Of a stretch of DNA of 10,761 nt, positions 1 to 6,766 are shown piece by piece (the stretch's first letter is position 1; the number at the start of each line of letters is the position of its first letter). The notes beneath the pieces were generated by a model. It ran no database searches and had not been told where the DNA came from. It was given only the letters and a program-made list of their open reading frames with translations. Made by a program: the position numbers and the translations under genes. The DNA is from WHSM01 sp050701635 (lineage in GTDB: Bacteria; Actinomycetota; Actinomycetes; Mycobacteriales; Micromonosporaceae): contig JBOGDF010000189.1 of the NCBI GenBank assembly GCA_050701635.1, forward strand, positions 1-10,761, written 5' to 3'.

Positions 1-1
1 G

Positions 2-733
2 CAGGACACCACGCTGCCGCCGGCGGCCGCGGTGGTGTTCCGGCACGTGCTGGAGCACCTGGCCGATCCGGTGAGCCTGCTGCGCCACCTGCGGTCGGTG
101 CTGCCGCCCGCCACCACCGTGCTCGCCGAGCTGCCCGACACCGCCCGGGTGCTGTCCGAGGCGGCGTTCTGGGACGTCTACTACGAGCACTGCGGGTACG
201 TCACCCGCGACACCCTGACCCCGATGTTCACCGCCGGCGGGCTCGACGTACGGGGGGTGGAGTCGGCGTACCAGGGGCAGTATCTGCTGGTCACGGCCTC
301 GCCGACGGGCGCGCCCAGCACGGCCCGGCTCGACCCCACCGCGCTTTCGGGGGTACGCGAAGCCGCCCGCGACTTCGGTCAGCGGGCCGCCGCCGGGATC
401 GCCGGCTGGCGGTCGATGCTGGCGTGGCACGCCGCCGCCGGCAGACGGGTCGTGCTGTGGGGATCGGGATCGAAGGCGACCGGGTTCCTCACCGCGCTCG
501 GGCCGCAGGCCGCCGCCGTCGCCGCGGTGGTGGACGTGAACCCGTACAAGCAGGGGAAGTTCTCGCTCGGCACCGGGCACCCGATCCTGGCGCCCGAGGC
601 GCTGGTCGAGGCGCCGCCGGATGTGGTGCTGGTCGCCAACCCGGTCTACACCGGCGAGATCACCGTGATGCTGCACGAGCTCGGGTGCGGACCCGAGGTG
701 CTGCCGCTGGACGCCGCTCCGACGGAGGTGTGA
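2..733 (+). CDS. Sugar C-methyltransferase-like protein, C-terminal part (5' end outside window)
   Basis: The frame is open to the left edge, so the visible 243 residues are the C-terminal part of a longer protein; the GTG at 32 is internal. Fragment residues 14-23 read RHVLEHLADP, the late part of a class I SAM-methyltransferase fold. The motif YYEH at about 60-63 matches the Tyr-x-Glu-His pattern of deoxysugar C-methyltransferases such as TcaB9. From about residue 146 a second Rossmann-like domain follows (VVLWGSGSKATGF, then VDVNPYKQGK and PDVVLVANPVYTGEI), which is the C-terminal domain (Methyltransf_14 type) of that family. The N-terminal zinc region and SAM motif I are not visible. Probable role: cytosolic methylation of an NDP-sugar or related glycan precursor; the substrate cannot be read from sequence. 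It ends 1 nt before the next gene, which is its paralogue. Confidence 0.85.
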   Translation, partial: QDTTLPPAAAVVFRHVLEHLADPVSLLRHLRSVLPPATTVLAELPDTARVLSEAAFWDVYYEHCGYVTRDTLTPMFTAGGLDVRGVESAYQGQYLLVTASPTGAPSTARLDPTALSGVREAARDFGQRAAAGIAGWRSMLAWHAAAGRRVVLWGSGSKATGFLTALGPQAAAVAAVVDVNPYKQGKFSLGTGHPILAPEALVEAPPDVVLVANPVYTGEITVMLHELGCGPEVLPLDAAPTEV

Positions 734-734
734 G

Positions 735-1868
735 ATGCGCTGCCCCGCCTGCGACCTCGCGAGCCTGGTGCACACCGCCGACCTGGGCGTGGTGCCGGCG
801 CTGTGCGGGGTGACGTTCTCGTCGGCCGCGGCGGCCGCCAGTTCGCCCCAAGGGGAGCTGCGGCTGGCGCACTGCCCGCGCTGCGCCCACGTGGTCAACG
901 TCGCCTTCGACCCGGCGCTGATCGCGTACGACGGGTCGTACGACAACTCGCTGCATCACTCGGGGACCTTCGCCACGTACGCCACCCAGCTGGCGAAACA
1001 GCTCGCCGCCGAACACCGCCTGGCCGGCCGTACGGTGCTCGAGCTGGGCTGCGGCAAGGGCGACTTCCTGCGCGAGCTGTGCACGGTGGCCGGCGCGCAC
1101 GGGCTCGGCTACGACGCCAGCTACCAGGGTCCGTCCGATGTGGACGGAGTGCGCTTCGAGACCGGGTTCCTGGACTTCGACGCCCCCGACGTGCCGGCGC
1201 CTGACTTCCTGGTCAGCCGGCACGTGTTGGAGCACCTGGCTGACCCGTACACCTTCCTGAAGGGGTTACGGGGACTCGCCGGCGACCGTGAGGTGCGCGG
1301 CTACCTGGAGGTGCCGAACGCCAGCTACGACTTCGCCACCGCCGGCTGGGACTGCATCTACCCGCACGTGTCGTACTTCAACGCCCGGTCCCTGGTGGAG
1401 CTGATCGGGCGCGCCGGCTTCCGGGTGCTGAGCCTCGGCACCGCCTTCGACGACATCTTCCTGTACGCCGAGATCACCACCGGCCACGGCACCGCCCCGG
1501 ACACCCGCCAGATCGCCGAGCAGCAGCTGGATCGGCTGGCCAGCTTCGAAACCCGGTACGCCGCCACCGTCGCCGCGTGGCGGGGCCGGATCGCGGGCGG
1601 CCGGCGGATCCTGCTGTGGGGCGCGGGCGCGCGGGGCGTGGCGTTCCTCAACGCGGTCGATCCGCAGCGCCGGCTGGTCGGGGTCGCCGACCTCAACCCG
1701 GGCAAGTGGGGGCGCCGGCTCCCAGTCACCGGGCACCAGGTGTGCGCCCCGACCGACGTCGCCGAACTGCGCCCGGACACCGTGATCATCACGAACCCGG
1801 CGTACCGGGGCGAGATCGCCGAGGCGCTCGCCGAGCTGGGCGTCGCCGCCGAGGTGGTGGTGGCATGA
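735..1868 (+). CDS. Sugar C-methyltransferase-like protein with N-terminal zinc site
   Basis: A complete 377-residue protein with the usual length and three-part layout of the deoxysugar C-methyltransferase family. Two Cys pairs, C3/C6 and C47/C50, form the likely structural zinc site. SAM motif I is TVLELGCGKGDFL at 100-112, and RHVLEHLADP starts at 162. The C-terminal Rossmann-like domain begins near 288 (RRILLWGAGARGVAF, ADLNPGKWGRR, NPAYRGEI). The start is set by GGAGG at 724-728, six bases before the ATG. It is a clear paralogue of the preceding gene. Where that protein has YYEH, this one has IYPH (Y209, H211), so the expected Tyr and Glu of the catalytic motif are replaced; it may act on another substrate or by a changed mechanism. 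The stop overlaps the next start as ATGA. The family call is firm; the substrate is unknown. Confidence 0.88.
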   Translation: MRCPACDLASLVHTADLGVVPALCGVTFSSAAAAASSPQGELRLAHCPRCAHVVNVAFDPALIAYDGSYDNSLHHSGTFATYATQLAKQLAAEHRLAGRTVLELGCGKGDFLRELCTVAGAHGLGYDASYQGPSDVDGVRFETGFLDFDAPDVPAPDFLVSRHVLEHLADPYTFLKGLRGLAGDREVRGYLEVPNASYDFATAGWDCIYPHVSYFNARSLVELIGRAGFRVLSLGTAFDDIFLYAEITTGHGTAPDTRQIAEQQLDRLASFETRYAATVAAWRGRIAGGRRILLWGAGARGVAFLNAVDPQRRLVGVADLNPGKWGRRLPVTGHQVCAPTDVAELRPDTVIITNPAYRGEIAEALAELGVAAEVVVA

Positions 1869-2776
1869 GCCTGGTCAGTGTCGGAGTGCCTCTGTACAAC
1901 GCCGAGCGGTATCTCGCGGCGGCGTTCGACTCGCTGCTCGCCCAGGACTACGCCGACCTGGAGCTGGTGGTCTGCGACAACGCCTCCACCGACGCCACCT
2001 GGGAGATCTGTCTCGGGTACGCCGCCCGCGACTCCCGGATCCGGCTGCACCGCAACGACGTCAACCGGGGCGCGGCGTACAACTACAACCGGGTGGTACG
2101 CGAGGCGGCCGGCGCGCTGTTCAAGTGGGCGGCGTACGACGACCTGTGCGCGCCGTCGCTGGTACGCGAGTGCGTGGCCGAGCTGGACGCCGCGGCCGAC
2201 GCGGTGCTGGCGTACCCGCAGACGATGCTGATCGACTCCGCCGGCGAGGTCACAGGGCGGTTCGAGGACCGGCTGGACCTGCGACAGCCGCGGTCCGCCG
2301 CTCGGGTCCAGGCACTCGCCCGCCGGTTCAACCTGTGCAACGCGGTGTTCGGGGTGGTACGCCGCGACGTGCTGCTGCGTACCGGGCTGATCCGGCCGTA
2401 CCAGTCCTCGGACGTGACGCTGCTGGCGGAGCTGGCGGCGTACGGGCGGTTCCACGAAGTGGCCTCGCCGCTGTTCTTCCGCCGGATCCATCCGGCGTCG
2501 ACCCGTCAGGCGGGGCCGCGCCGGTCCGGTGAGGTGGCCGCCTGGTTCGACCCGCGGCGCCGCTCGGCACCGCTGGCGCCACGGCTGGCGCTCGCGCTGC
2601 GTACCGCCGGCGCACTGTGGGCGGCCGAGCTGCCGCTGCCCGACCGGCTGGGCAGCGCCGCCGGCTTCGTCACCCGGTACGGCATCCGCCGCGGTCGCGC
2701 GGTCGCCGGGCGGGCCCGCCGCACTCTGATCCCCACCGGCCGTCGCGCGGCCACCACCGCTGGGAGCCCCCGATGA
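1865..2776 (+). CDS. Glycosyltransferase family 2 (GT-A fold)
   Basis: A 303-residue inverting GT2-type glycosyltransferase that probably adds a sugar to a growing polyprenyl-linked or secreted glycan on the cytosolic face of the membrane. The hallmarks are in order: the nucleotide-binding strand VSVGVPLYNAERYL at 4-17, CDNASTDAT at 37-45, NVNRG-type segment D65-G69, and the acidic metal-binding motif with D92-D93 in KWAAYDDL. A His-Pro pair follows near residue 209 (RRIHPAST). The C-terminal ~60 residues are basic and Ala/Arg-rich and contain no obvious membrane span. The ATG is chosen because it overlaps the previous stop (ATGA at 1865-1868), has GAGG at 1851-1854 upstream, and gives the canonical GT2 N-terminus. 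The stop overlaps the next gene in the same way, so translation is likely coupled through the operon. Donor and acceptor are unknown. Confidence 0.9.
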   Translation: MSLVSVGVPLYNAERYLAAAFDSLLAQDYADLELVVCDNASTDATWEICLGYAARDSRIRLHRNDVNRGAAYNYNRVVREAAGALFKWAAYDDLCAPSLVRECVAELDAAADAVLAYPQTMLIDSAGEVTGRFEDRLDLRQPRSAARVQALARRFNLCNAVFGVVRRDVLLRTGLIRPYQSSDVTLLAELAAYGRFHEVASPLFFRRIHPASTRQAGPRRSGEVAAWFDPRRRSAPLAPRLALALRTAGALWAAELPLPDRLGSAAGFVTRYGIRRGRAVAGRARRTLIPTGRRAATTAGSPR

Positions 2777-4500
2777 TCAAGCCCGCGTTCGGCGCCGCCA
2801 CCGCGATCCTGGTGACCGCCGCGCTCGGCGCCGCCGGTGCCGCGTACGCCACCACCAGCTTCGTCTCCGACGACTTCTACGCCTCGACGCTGCACTCCCG
2901 GTGGGCCGTGACACGGCCACTCGGGGTCGGCTCGGCGACGGTCGCCGCGAGCGGGACCAGCGACGCGCACCTGGCGCTGTCGGTGCCCGCCGGCGCCAGC
3001 CACGACCCCTGGACCAGCCTGAACGCCGTACGCGCCACCCAGACCGTCGACAACGCCGACCTGTACGTGGAGGCGAAGTGGGACTCGGTGCCCAGCGCCG
3101 GCTACCAGATGCAGGGGCTCGTGTTCGAGACCGACGCGAGCACGTTCGGCCGGTTCGAGGTGCACCACAACGGCACCTCGCTGCGACTCTTCGCGTCCAC
3201 CACGCTGAACGGCACCCCGACCACCCGCATCAGCAAGGTGCTGCCCGCGCTGTCGCGGGTGTGGCTGCGGGTACAGCGCACCGGCTCCACGTTCGCGCTC
3301 AGCTGGTCCGGGGACGGCGTGGCCTGGACACTCGGCGGCAGCTTCACGCAGGCGCTCACCGTCGCCCGGGTGGGGCCGTTCGTGGGCAACTACAAGGCAA
3401 GCGGGGACGCGCCGGCGTACACCGCGAAGGTCGACTACGCCTTTGACGTGAACAATCCGATCGTGCCCGAGGACGGCGGCACCCCACCGCCACCGCCACC
3501 CACCCCGACGCCGACTCCGACGCCCACGCCCACGCCGTCACCGACGCCGCCGCCGACCGGTGGCCCGCTGATCGACGTCTGGTACGGCTCCACGCAGAGC
3601 TTCGGCACCCCCGCCGAGGGCCAGACCTGGGTGAACGTGATCGGCAAGGTGACCGACCCGGACGGGGTGGCGTCGCTGTCGTACAAGCTCAACGGCGGAG
3701 CGGCGCGGTCGCTCACCGTCGGGCCGAACAGCCGCCGGCTGCAGGACGCGGGCGACTTCAACGCCGACATCGGGTACGCCACGCTGAACCCGGGCGCGAA
3801 CTCGGTCGCGTTCACCGCCACCGACAAGGCCGGCAACGTCAGCACCCGTACGGTCACGGTCAACCGCACCGACACCGGTACGCCGGCGCTGCCGTACACC
3901 GTGGACTGGTCCTCCGGCAGCCCGCTCGGGGCGCAGGCGCAGCCGGTGGACGGCAAGTGGTCCAGCGCGAGCGGCGAGCTGCGTACCACCGTCACCGGGT
4001 ACGACCGGATCATGGCGGTCGGCGACCTGGGCTGGCGGGACTACGACGTCACGGTGCCGATCACGGTGCACAAGTTCGGCGACGGCGCCTACTCGCACCT
4101 GTCCGGGGCGCCGCTGATCGGGCTCGGGATGCGCTGGCGCGGCCACACCGCCGTGGACTCGTCGCAGCCCGCCTGGGGCTGGTATCCGACCGGCGCGTTC
4201 GCGTGGTACCGGTTCTACCAGACCGGCGGCAAGTTCGAGCTGATCGGCAACAACGGCAGCCCCGCGAAACGGCCGCAGCCGCCGTTCGCGATCGGCACCA
4301 CGTACACCCTGAAGGTACGGGCGCAGACGCTCGCCACCGCGACCCGCTACTCGGTGAAGATCTGGCCGGCCGGCACCGCCGAACCGGCGGGCTGGCTGGC
4401 GTACATCGACGAGACCGAAGGCCCGGCGACCGGGTCGGTGGCGCTGATCGCCCACCAGCTCGACGCCACCTTCGGCACCGTACGAGTCACCCCGATCTAG
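2773..4500 (+). CDS. Secreted multi-domain beta-sandwich protein, putative glycan-binding
   Basis: A 575-residue exported protein. A Sec signal peptide covers residues 1-26 (Lys at 3, hydrophobic core 8-24, AYA before the cleavage site). The first domain (~28-230) has the look of a concanavalin A-like/DUF1349 fold (FVSDDFYAS, GLVFETDAS, FEVHHNGTSLRLF, WLRVQRTGSTFALSWSGDG). A Pro/Thr linker occupies ~235-265. An Ig-like domain follows (~265-368; VTDPDGVASLSYKLNGG, ATDKAGNVSTRTVTVNR). A second LamG/DUF1080-like sandwich fills ~375-575. There is no catalytic signature, sortase motif or C-terminal anchor. The start has GGGAG at 2762-2766 and overlaps the glycosyltransferase stop as ATGA. Its place between a glycosyltransferase and a flippase suggests it binds or organises the exported glycan, but that is inference. 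It could also be an inactive relative of a glycoside hydrolase accessory module. Confidence 0.82.
   Translation: MIKPAFGAATAILVTAALGAAGAAYATTSFVSDDFYASTLHSRWAVTRPLGVGSATVAASGTSDAHLALSVPAGASHDPWTSLNAVRATQTVDNADLYVEAKWDSVPSAGYQMQGLVFETDASTFGRFEVHHNGTSLRLFASTTLNGTPTTRISKVLPALSRVWLRVQRTGSTFALSWSGDGVAWTLGGSFTQALTVARVGPFVGNYKASGDAPAYTAKVDYAFDVNNPIVPEDGGTPPPPPPTPTPTPTPTPTPSPTPPPTGGPLIDVWYGSTQSFGTPAEGQTWVNVIGKVTDPDGVASLSYKLNGGAARSLTVGPNSRRLQDAGDFNADIGYATLNPGANSVAFTATDKAGNVSTRTVTVNRTDTGTPALPYTVDWSSGSPLGAQAQPVDGKWSSASGELRTTVTGYDRIMAVGDLGWRDYDVTVPITVHKFGDGAYSHLSGAPLIGLGMRWRGHTAVDSSQPAWGWYPTGAFAWYRFYQTGGKFELIGNNGSPAKRPQPPFAIGTTYTLKVRAQTLATATRYSVKIWPAGTAEPAGWLAYIDETEGPATGSVALIAHQLDATFGTVRVTPI
3481..3558 (+). 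repeat. Pro/Thr-codon tandem repeat (interdomain linker)
   Basis: A low-complexity run of CCG/CCC/CCA and ACG/ACC/ACT codons encodes a Pro-rich then Pro-Thr linker between the first and second domains of the secreted protein. Such linkers are common in actinobacterial secreted proteins, are often O-mannosylated, and can change length by slippage. It is a coding repeat, not an independent element. Confidence 0.85.
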
Positions 4501-4507
4501 ACCCGCT

Positions 4508-4531
4508 CGGCAGGTCCGTACGGGCCTGCCG
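4508..4531 (+). terminator. Strong hairpin between secreted-protein and flippase genes
   Basis: The arms CGGCAGGTCC (4508-4517) and GGGCCTGCCG (4522-4531) pair over 10 bp with a single G-U wobble around a GTAC loop. The hairpin starts 8 nt after the stop at 4500 and lies upstream of the ribosome-binding site at 4542-4547. No T-tract follows, so it is not a textbook intrinsic terminator. It could be a partial terminator, an RNA-stability element or an attenuator that lowers flippase expression relative to the upstream genes. Confidence 0.45.
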
Positions 4532-4557
4532 GGCGGGCTCGAAGGAGCCGCAGGCAC

Positions 4558-6063
4558 GTGACACAGCAGATGGAGCACACCCCGCACGCCCCGGCCGACC
4601 GGCTGCCCTCGGCGGTCGGCTGGTCGTACGCCCTGACCGCCAGCCGGCTGGGCACCACCACCGTGGTCACCCTGGTGCTCGCCTGGCTGCTCGGACCCCG
4701 GGTGCTGGGCGTGGCGACGATGGCGATGGTGTTCGTGACGCTGGCCCAGGTGCTGCTGCAACAGGGGCTGATCTCCGCCATCGTGCAGCGCTCCGAGCTG
4801 CGCAGGGACCACCTGGACGCGGCGTTCTGGGTGCTGCTCAGCACCGCCGGGCTGGTCGGCGTCGGCTCGCTGCTGCTGGCGCCCGCGTGGGCCGCGGTGA
4901 ACCGGCTGCCCGAGCTGACCGTGGTGTGCATCAGCCTGATCCCGCTACTGCCGCTGCAGGCGCTCGCGGTGGTGCCCGAGGCGCTGCTGCGACGCGAGAT
5001 GCGGTTCCGCCCGCTGGCGCTGCGGGCGGCGGTGTCGGTGGTGGCCGGCGGCATCGCCGGGGTCACCGTGGCGGCGTACGGGGGTGGGGTGTGGGCGCTG
5101 GTCACCCAGCAGCTGGTGACCGCCGCGGTCGGGGTGGTGGTGCTGTGGTCGGCGGTGCGCTGGCGGCCCCGGCTGCGCCCGAGCTTCCGCGCGATGCGGG
5201 ACCTGGCCGGCTTCTCCACCCACTCCGCGACCGCCGGGCTCGGCGTACTGGTCGGCAACCGCGCCGACATCCTGGTGATGGGCGTGTTCTTCGGGCCGCT
5301 CGCGGTCGGGCTCTACCGGTTCGCCAGCCGGGTCACCGACCTGGTGGTGGAGGTGTCCGTACGTTCCCTGCAGCAGGTCTCGTTGCCCGAGCTGTCCCGG
5401 CTGCAGGACGACCACGCCGCCTTCGCGTACCGGTTGGGCACCCTGCAACACCTGGGCGCCCTGCTCGGGCTGCCCCTGCTAGGAGTGCTGTCCACCCTGG
5501 CCGACCCGCTGCTGTCGATGCTGGGCAGTCAGTGGCAGGACGCCGCGGACCCGTTGCGGCTGCTGTGCGCCATCGGAGCCATCGGGGTGTACGGGGTGCT
5601 GCTCGGCCCCGCGCTGCAGGCCGCCGGCCGCCCCGGCATGCTGTCGGTGCTGGCGTGGATCCGGGCCGGGCTCGGCGTGGCCGGATTCGCCATCGTCGGG
5701 TACGTCTACCGCGGCGCCCCGGTCTCCGTACAGGTGGTGGCGATCGCGGTCGTGGCGCTCGGGCTGCAGGCGATGATCACCGTGGTCACCACCCAGCTGA
5801 CCCTGCACCGGGTGCTCGGCGTGAAGGTCGGCCCCGTACTGGCGCCCACCCTCCCCGCGGTGGCCGCCGGCGGCGTCGCCTGGCTGACCGGCCAGCTGCT
5901 CGACATCCTCGGCGGCCGGGGTCTGAGCCCGTTCCCCGAGCTGCTCCTCTACGGCACGGTCACCGGCGTGGTCGCCCTGCTCGTGGTGCTCGTCGCCGAC
6001 CCCCGCGCCGTCCAGATGGCCCGCCGCGAATGGCGCCGCCGCCTCCCCCGTACCTCCGGATGA
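4558..6063 (+). CDS. Polysaccharide/oligosaccharide flippase (Wzx/MurJ-like, MOP superfamily)
   Basis: A 501-residue protein made almost entirely of hydrophobic membrane segments joined by short basic loops, matching the size and layout of Polysacc_synt_3/RfbX-type lipid-linked oligosaccharide flippases. These move undecaprenyl-linked glycan units across the cytoplasmic membrane. Recognisable stretches include an N-terminal segment at ~20-45, the region AGFSTHSATAGLGVLVGNRA near residue 220 with the following ADILVMGVFFG, and a final span at ~461-480 with a strongly basic tail (RREWRRRLPR). The GTG at 4558 is chosen because AAGGAG lies at 4542-4547, ten bases upstream; the in-frame ATG at 4570 is too far from it. 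The context (glycosyltransferase, methyltransferases, secreted protein) supports glycan export. The last 41 codons are present a second time at 9862-9987. Confidence 0.88.
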   Translation: MTQQMEHTPHAPADRLPSAVGWSYALTASRLGTTTVVTLVLAWLLGPRVLGVATMAMVFVTLAQVLLQQGLISAIVQRSELRRDHLDAAFWVLLSTAGLVGVGSLLLAPAWAAVNRLPELTVVCISLIPLLPLQALAVVPEALLRREMRFRPLALRAAVSVVAGGIAGVTVAAYGGGVWALVTQQLVTAAVGVVVLWSAVRWRPRLRPSFRAMRDLAGFSTHSATAGLGVLVGNRADILVMGVFFGPLAVGLYRFASRVTDLVVEVSVRSLQQVSLPELSRLQDDHAAFAYRLGTLQHLGALLGLPLLGVLSTLADPLLSMLGSQWQDAADPLRLLCAIGAIGVYGVLLGPALQAAGRPGMLSVLAWIRAGLGVAGFAIVGYVYRGAPVSVQVVAIAVVALGLQAMITVVTTQLTLHRVLGVKVGPVLAPTLPAVAAGGVAWLTGQLLDILGGRGLSPFPELLLYGTVTGVVALLVVLVADPRAVQMARREWRRRLPRTSG

Positions 6064-6112
6064 CTCTTTGGGTGAACGGCCCCTTCGGCAGCCTTCAGCT
6101 GAGCTGCTCGGC
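5909..6112. repeat. Direct repeat R1, copy A (flippase 3' end plus VOC-gene tail)
   Basis: This copy matches 9834-10036. From 5938 to 6112 (175 nt) only four bases differ, and the first 117 nt are identical, including every third codon position. To the left, 5909-5937 still aligns but with several differences and one missing base in copy B. The repeat covers the last flippase codons, its stop, and about 50 nt of flank reaching into what is, in copy B, the 3' end of a minus-strand VOC gene. Similarity stops abruptly at 6112. Confidence 0.93.
6095..6112 (-). pseudogene. Remnant: last five codons and stop of a VOC-protein gene
   Basis: Read leftward this encodes A-E-Q-L-S-stop. The aligned place in copy B is the end of the intact VOC gene, A-E-P-L-S-stop. 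Upstream of these codons (above 6112) nothing resembles the VOC gene. The simplest reading is that a VOC gene once stood here and all but its tail was replaced. Confidence 0.55.
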
Positions 6113-6170
6113 TTCCCCCTGTTGCCTTGGACATGAAGGTGTTCAAGTGTTCGCTGACAATCAAGTGGAT

Positions 6171-6202
6171 CTTGTTCAACCTTCGGGATCGGGTTGAACA
6201 AG
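6171..6202. terminator. Perfect 11-bp inverted repeat at the end of the GT4 fragment
   Basis: CTTGTTCAACC (6171-6181) and GGTTGAACAAG (6192-6202) pair perfectly around a 10-nt spacer that carries a TTCG tetraloop-like core. The repeat spans the last codons and stop of the minus-strand glycosyltransferase fragment and sits just inside the left edge of the accessory DNA. No T-run follows on either side, so a terminator role is only one option. It might also be a recombination- or element-end-associated palindrome. Confidence 0.4.
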
Positions 6203-6680
6203 CGACGGTGACTGCTCTGGACGTAGGACGTCGGCTTCGCTCAGTTCCCGTACAACGGGTCGCAGGTACTTGCGGGCGTTCGTGCGGGCGGCTTGAGCAT
6301 GCTGGTGGTACGCATCGGGATCGTCCAGGGCCTTGATTGCGTCGCGCCAGGCTCGCCAGTCTGTCGGGTCGATTGCGAAGCCGCCGGCGCCGATCGTTTC
6401 GGGAAGGCCGCCGCGATCGGAGACGAGGGCGGGCACGCTGTGGAGCCCGGCTTCGATGACGACCCTGCCGAAGGCCTTCCTCGATGATCGAGGGCACCAG
6501 CAGCAGCCGTGTCTGCTGGTAGATGTGGTCGATGGACCACTGCGGCGGCAGATAGGTGAGGTTGGGCAGCGATGGGCGCTCGACGGTCGGCCACCATCCC
6601 TCCACTAGCGTGAACGGGCGCTCGGGCATGACGGCCGCGAGTTTGTAGACGAGTTCGCCGCCCTTATCGGGATGTGGGTG
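6176..6680 (-). pseudogene. Glycosyltransferase family 4, C-terminal fragment, frameshifted
   Basis: Minus-strand coding begins abruptly at about 6677 with PHPDKGGELVYKLAA, the start of a GT-B C-terminal domain, and continues through RPFTLVEGWW, NLTYLPP and TRLLLVPSIIEE. At about 6472-6478 one extra G shifts the frame. In the next frame the protein resumes as AFGRVVIEAGLHSVPALV, DRGGLPETIG and on to the stop at 6176. Joined, the two halves restore the E-x7-E nucleotide-sugar motif of GT4 retaining enzymes (E-AFGRVVI-E). The whole N-terminal acceptor domain (roughly 200 residues) is missing, and the fragment is fused to an unrelated small ORF. It cannot make a working enzyme. The family call is strong; the frameshift could in principle be a sequencing error, but the truncation could not. 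Confidence 0.8.
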
Positions 6681-6766
6681 AAGCCGACGTCCGTATCGAT
6701 GACAGGGCGTCCACACCTGCTGCACATCCGTGCCGCCGTGGCGGTGACTTCGATGGACCCGGTCAT
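6605..6766 (-). CDS. Short hypothetical ORF with CxxC motif, 3' end replaced by GT4 DNA
   Basis: The ATG at 6766 overlaps the stop of the upstream zinc-ribbon gene as ATGA, the pattern of a coupled operon. The first 31 residues look like a real N-terminus and carry C-S-R-C. From about 6677 the DNA is the glycosyltransferase fragment read in the wrong frame, so the remaining ~22 residues up to 6605 are probably meaningless. I do not recognise the family. It is best read as the truncated last gene of the three-gene minus-strand unit. Confidence 0.35.
   Translation of the reverse strand: MTGSIEVTATAARMCSRCGRPVIDTDVGFTHIPIRAANSSTNSRPSCPSARSR

Noticed and set aside
1358..2491. A 377-codon minus-strand frame across the methyltransferase/glycosyltransferase junction
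   Set aside because: It is antisense to two well-supported genes and has no family signature.
3481..3558. CRISPR- or VNTR-like array
   Set aside because: The repeat is in-frame Pro/Thr coding sequence of a domain linker, with no spacers.
3538..4812. A 424-codon open frame on the minus strand
   Set aside because: It is antisense to the secreted-protein and flippase genes, low-complexity, and has no ribosome-binding site or recognisable motif.
3957..6197. A 746-codon open frame on the plus strand
   Set aside because: It overlaps the secreted-protein and flippase genes in another frame. Its translation is Arg/Gly/Ala-rich with no domain and poor codon bias, the usual high-GC shadow.
6127..6336. 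A small plus-strand frame with an AT-richer N-terminus
   Set aside because: It lies antisense to the GT4 fragment, starts with TTG without a ribosome-binding site, and turns into Arg-rich shadow sequence after about 25 codons.
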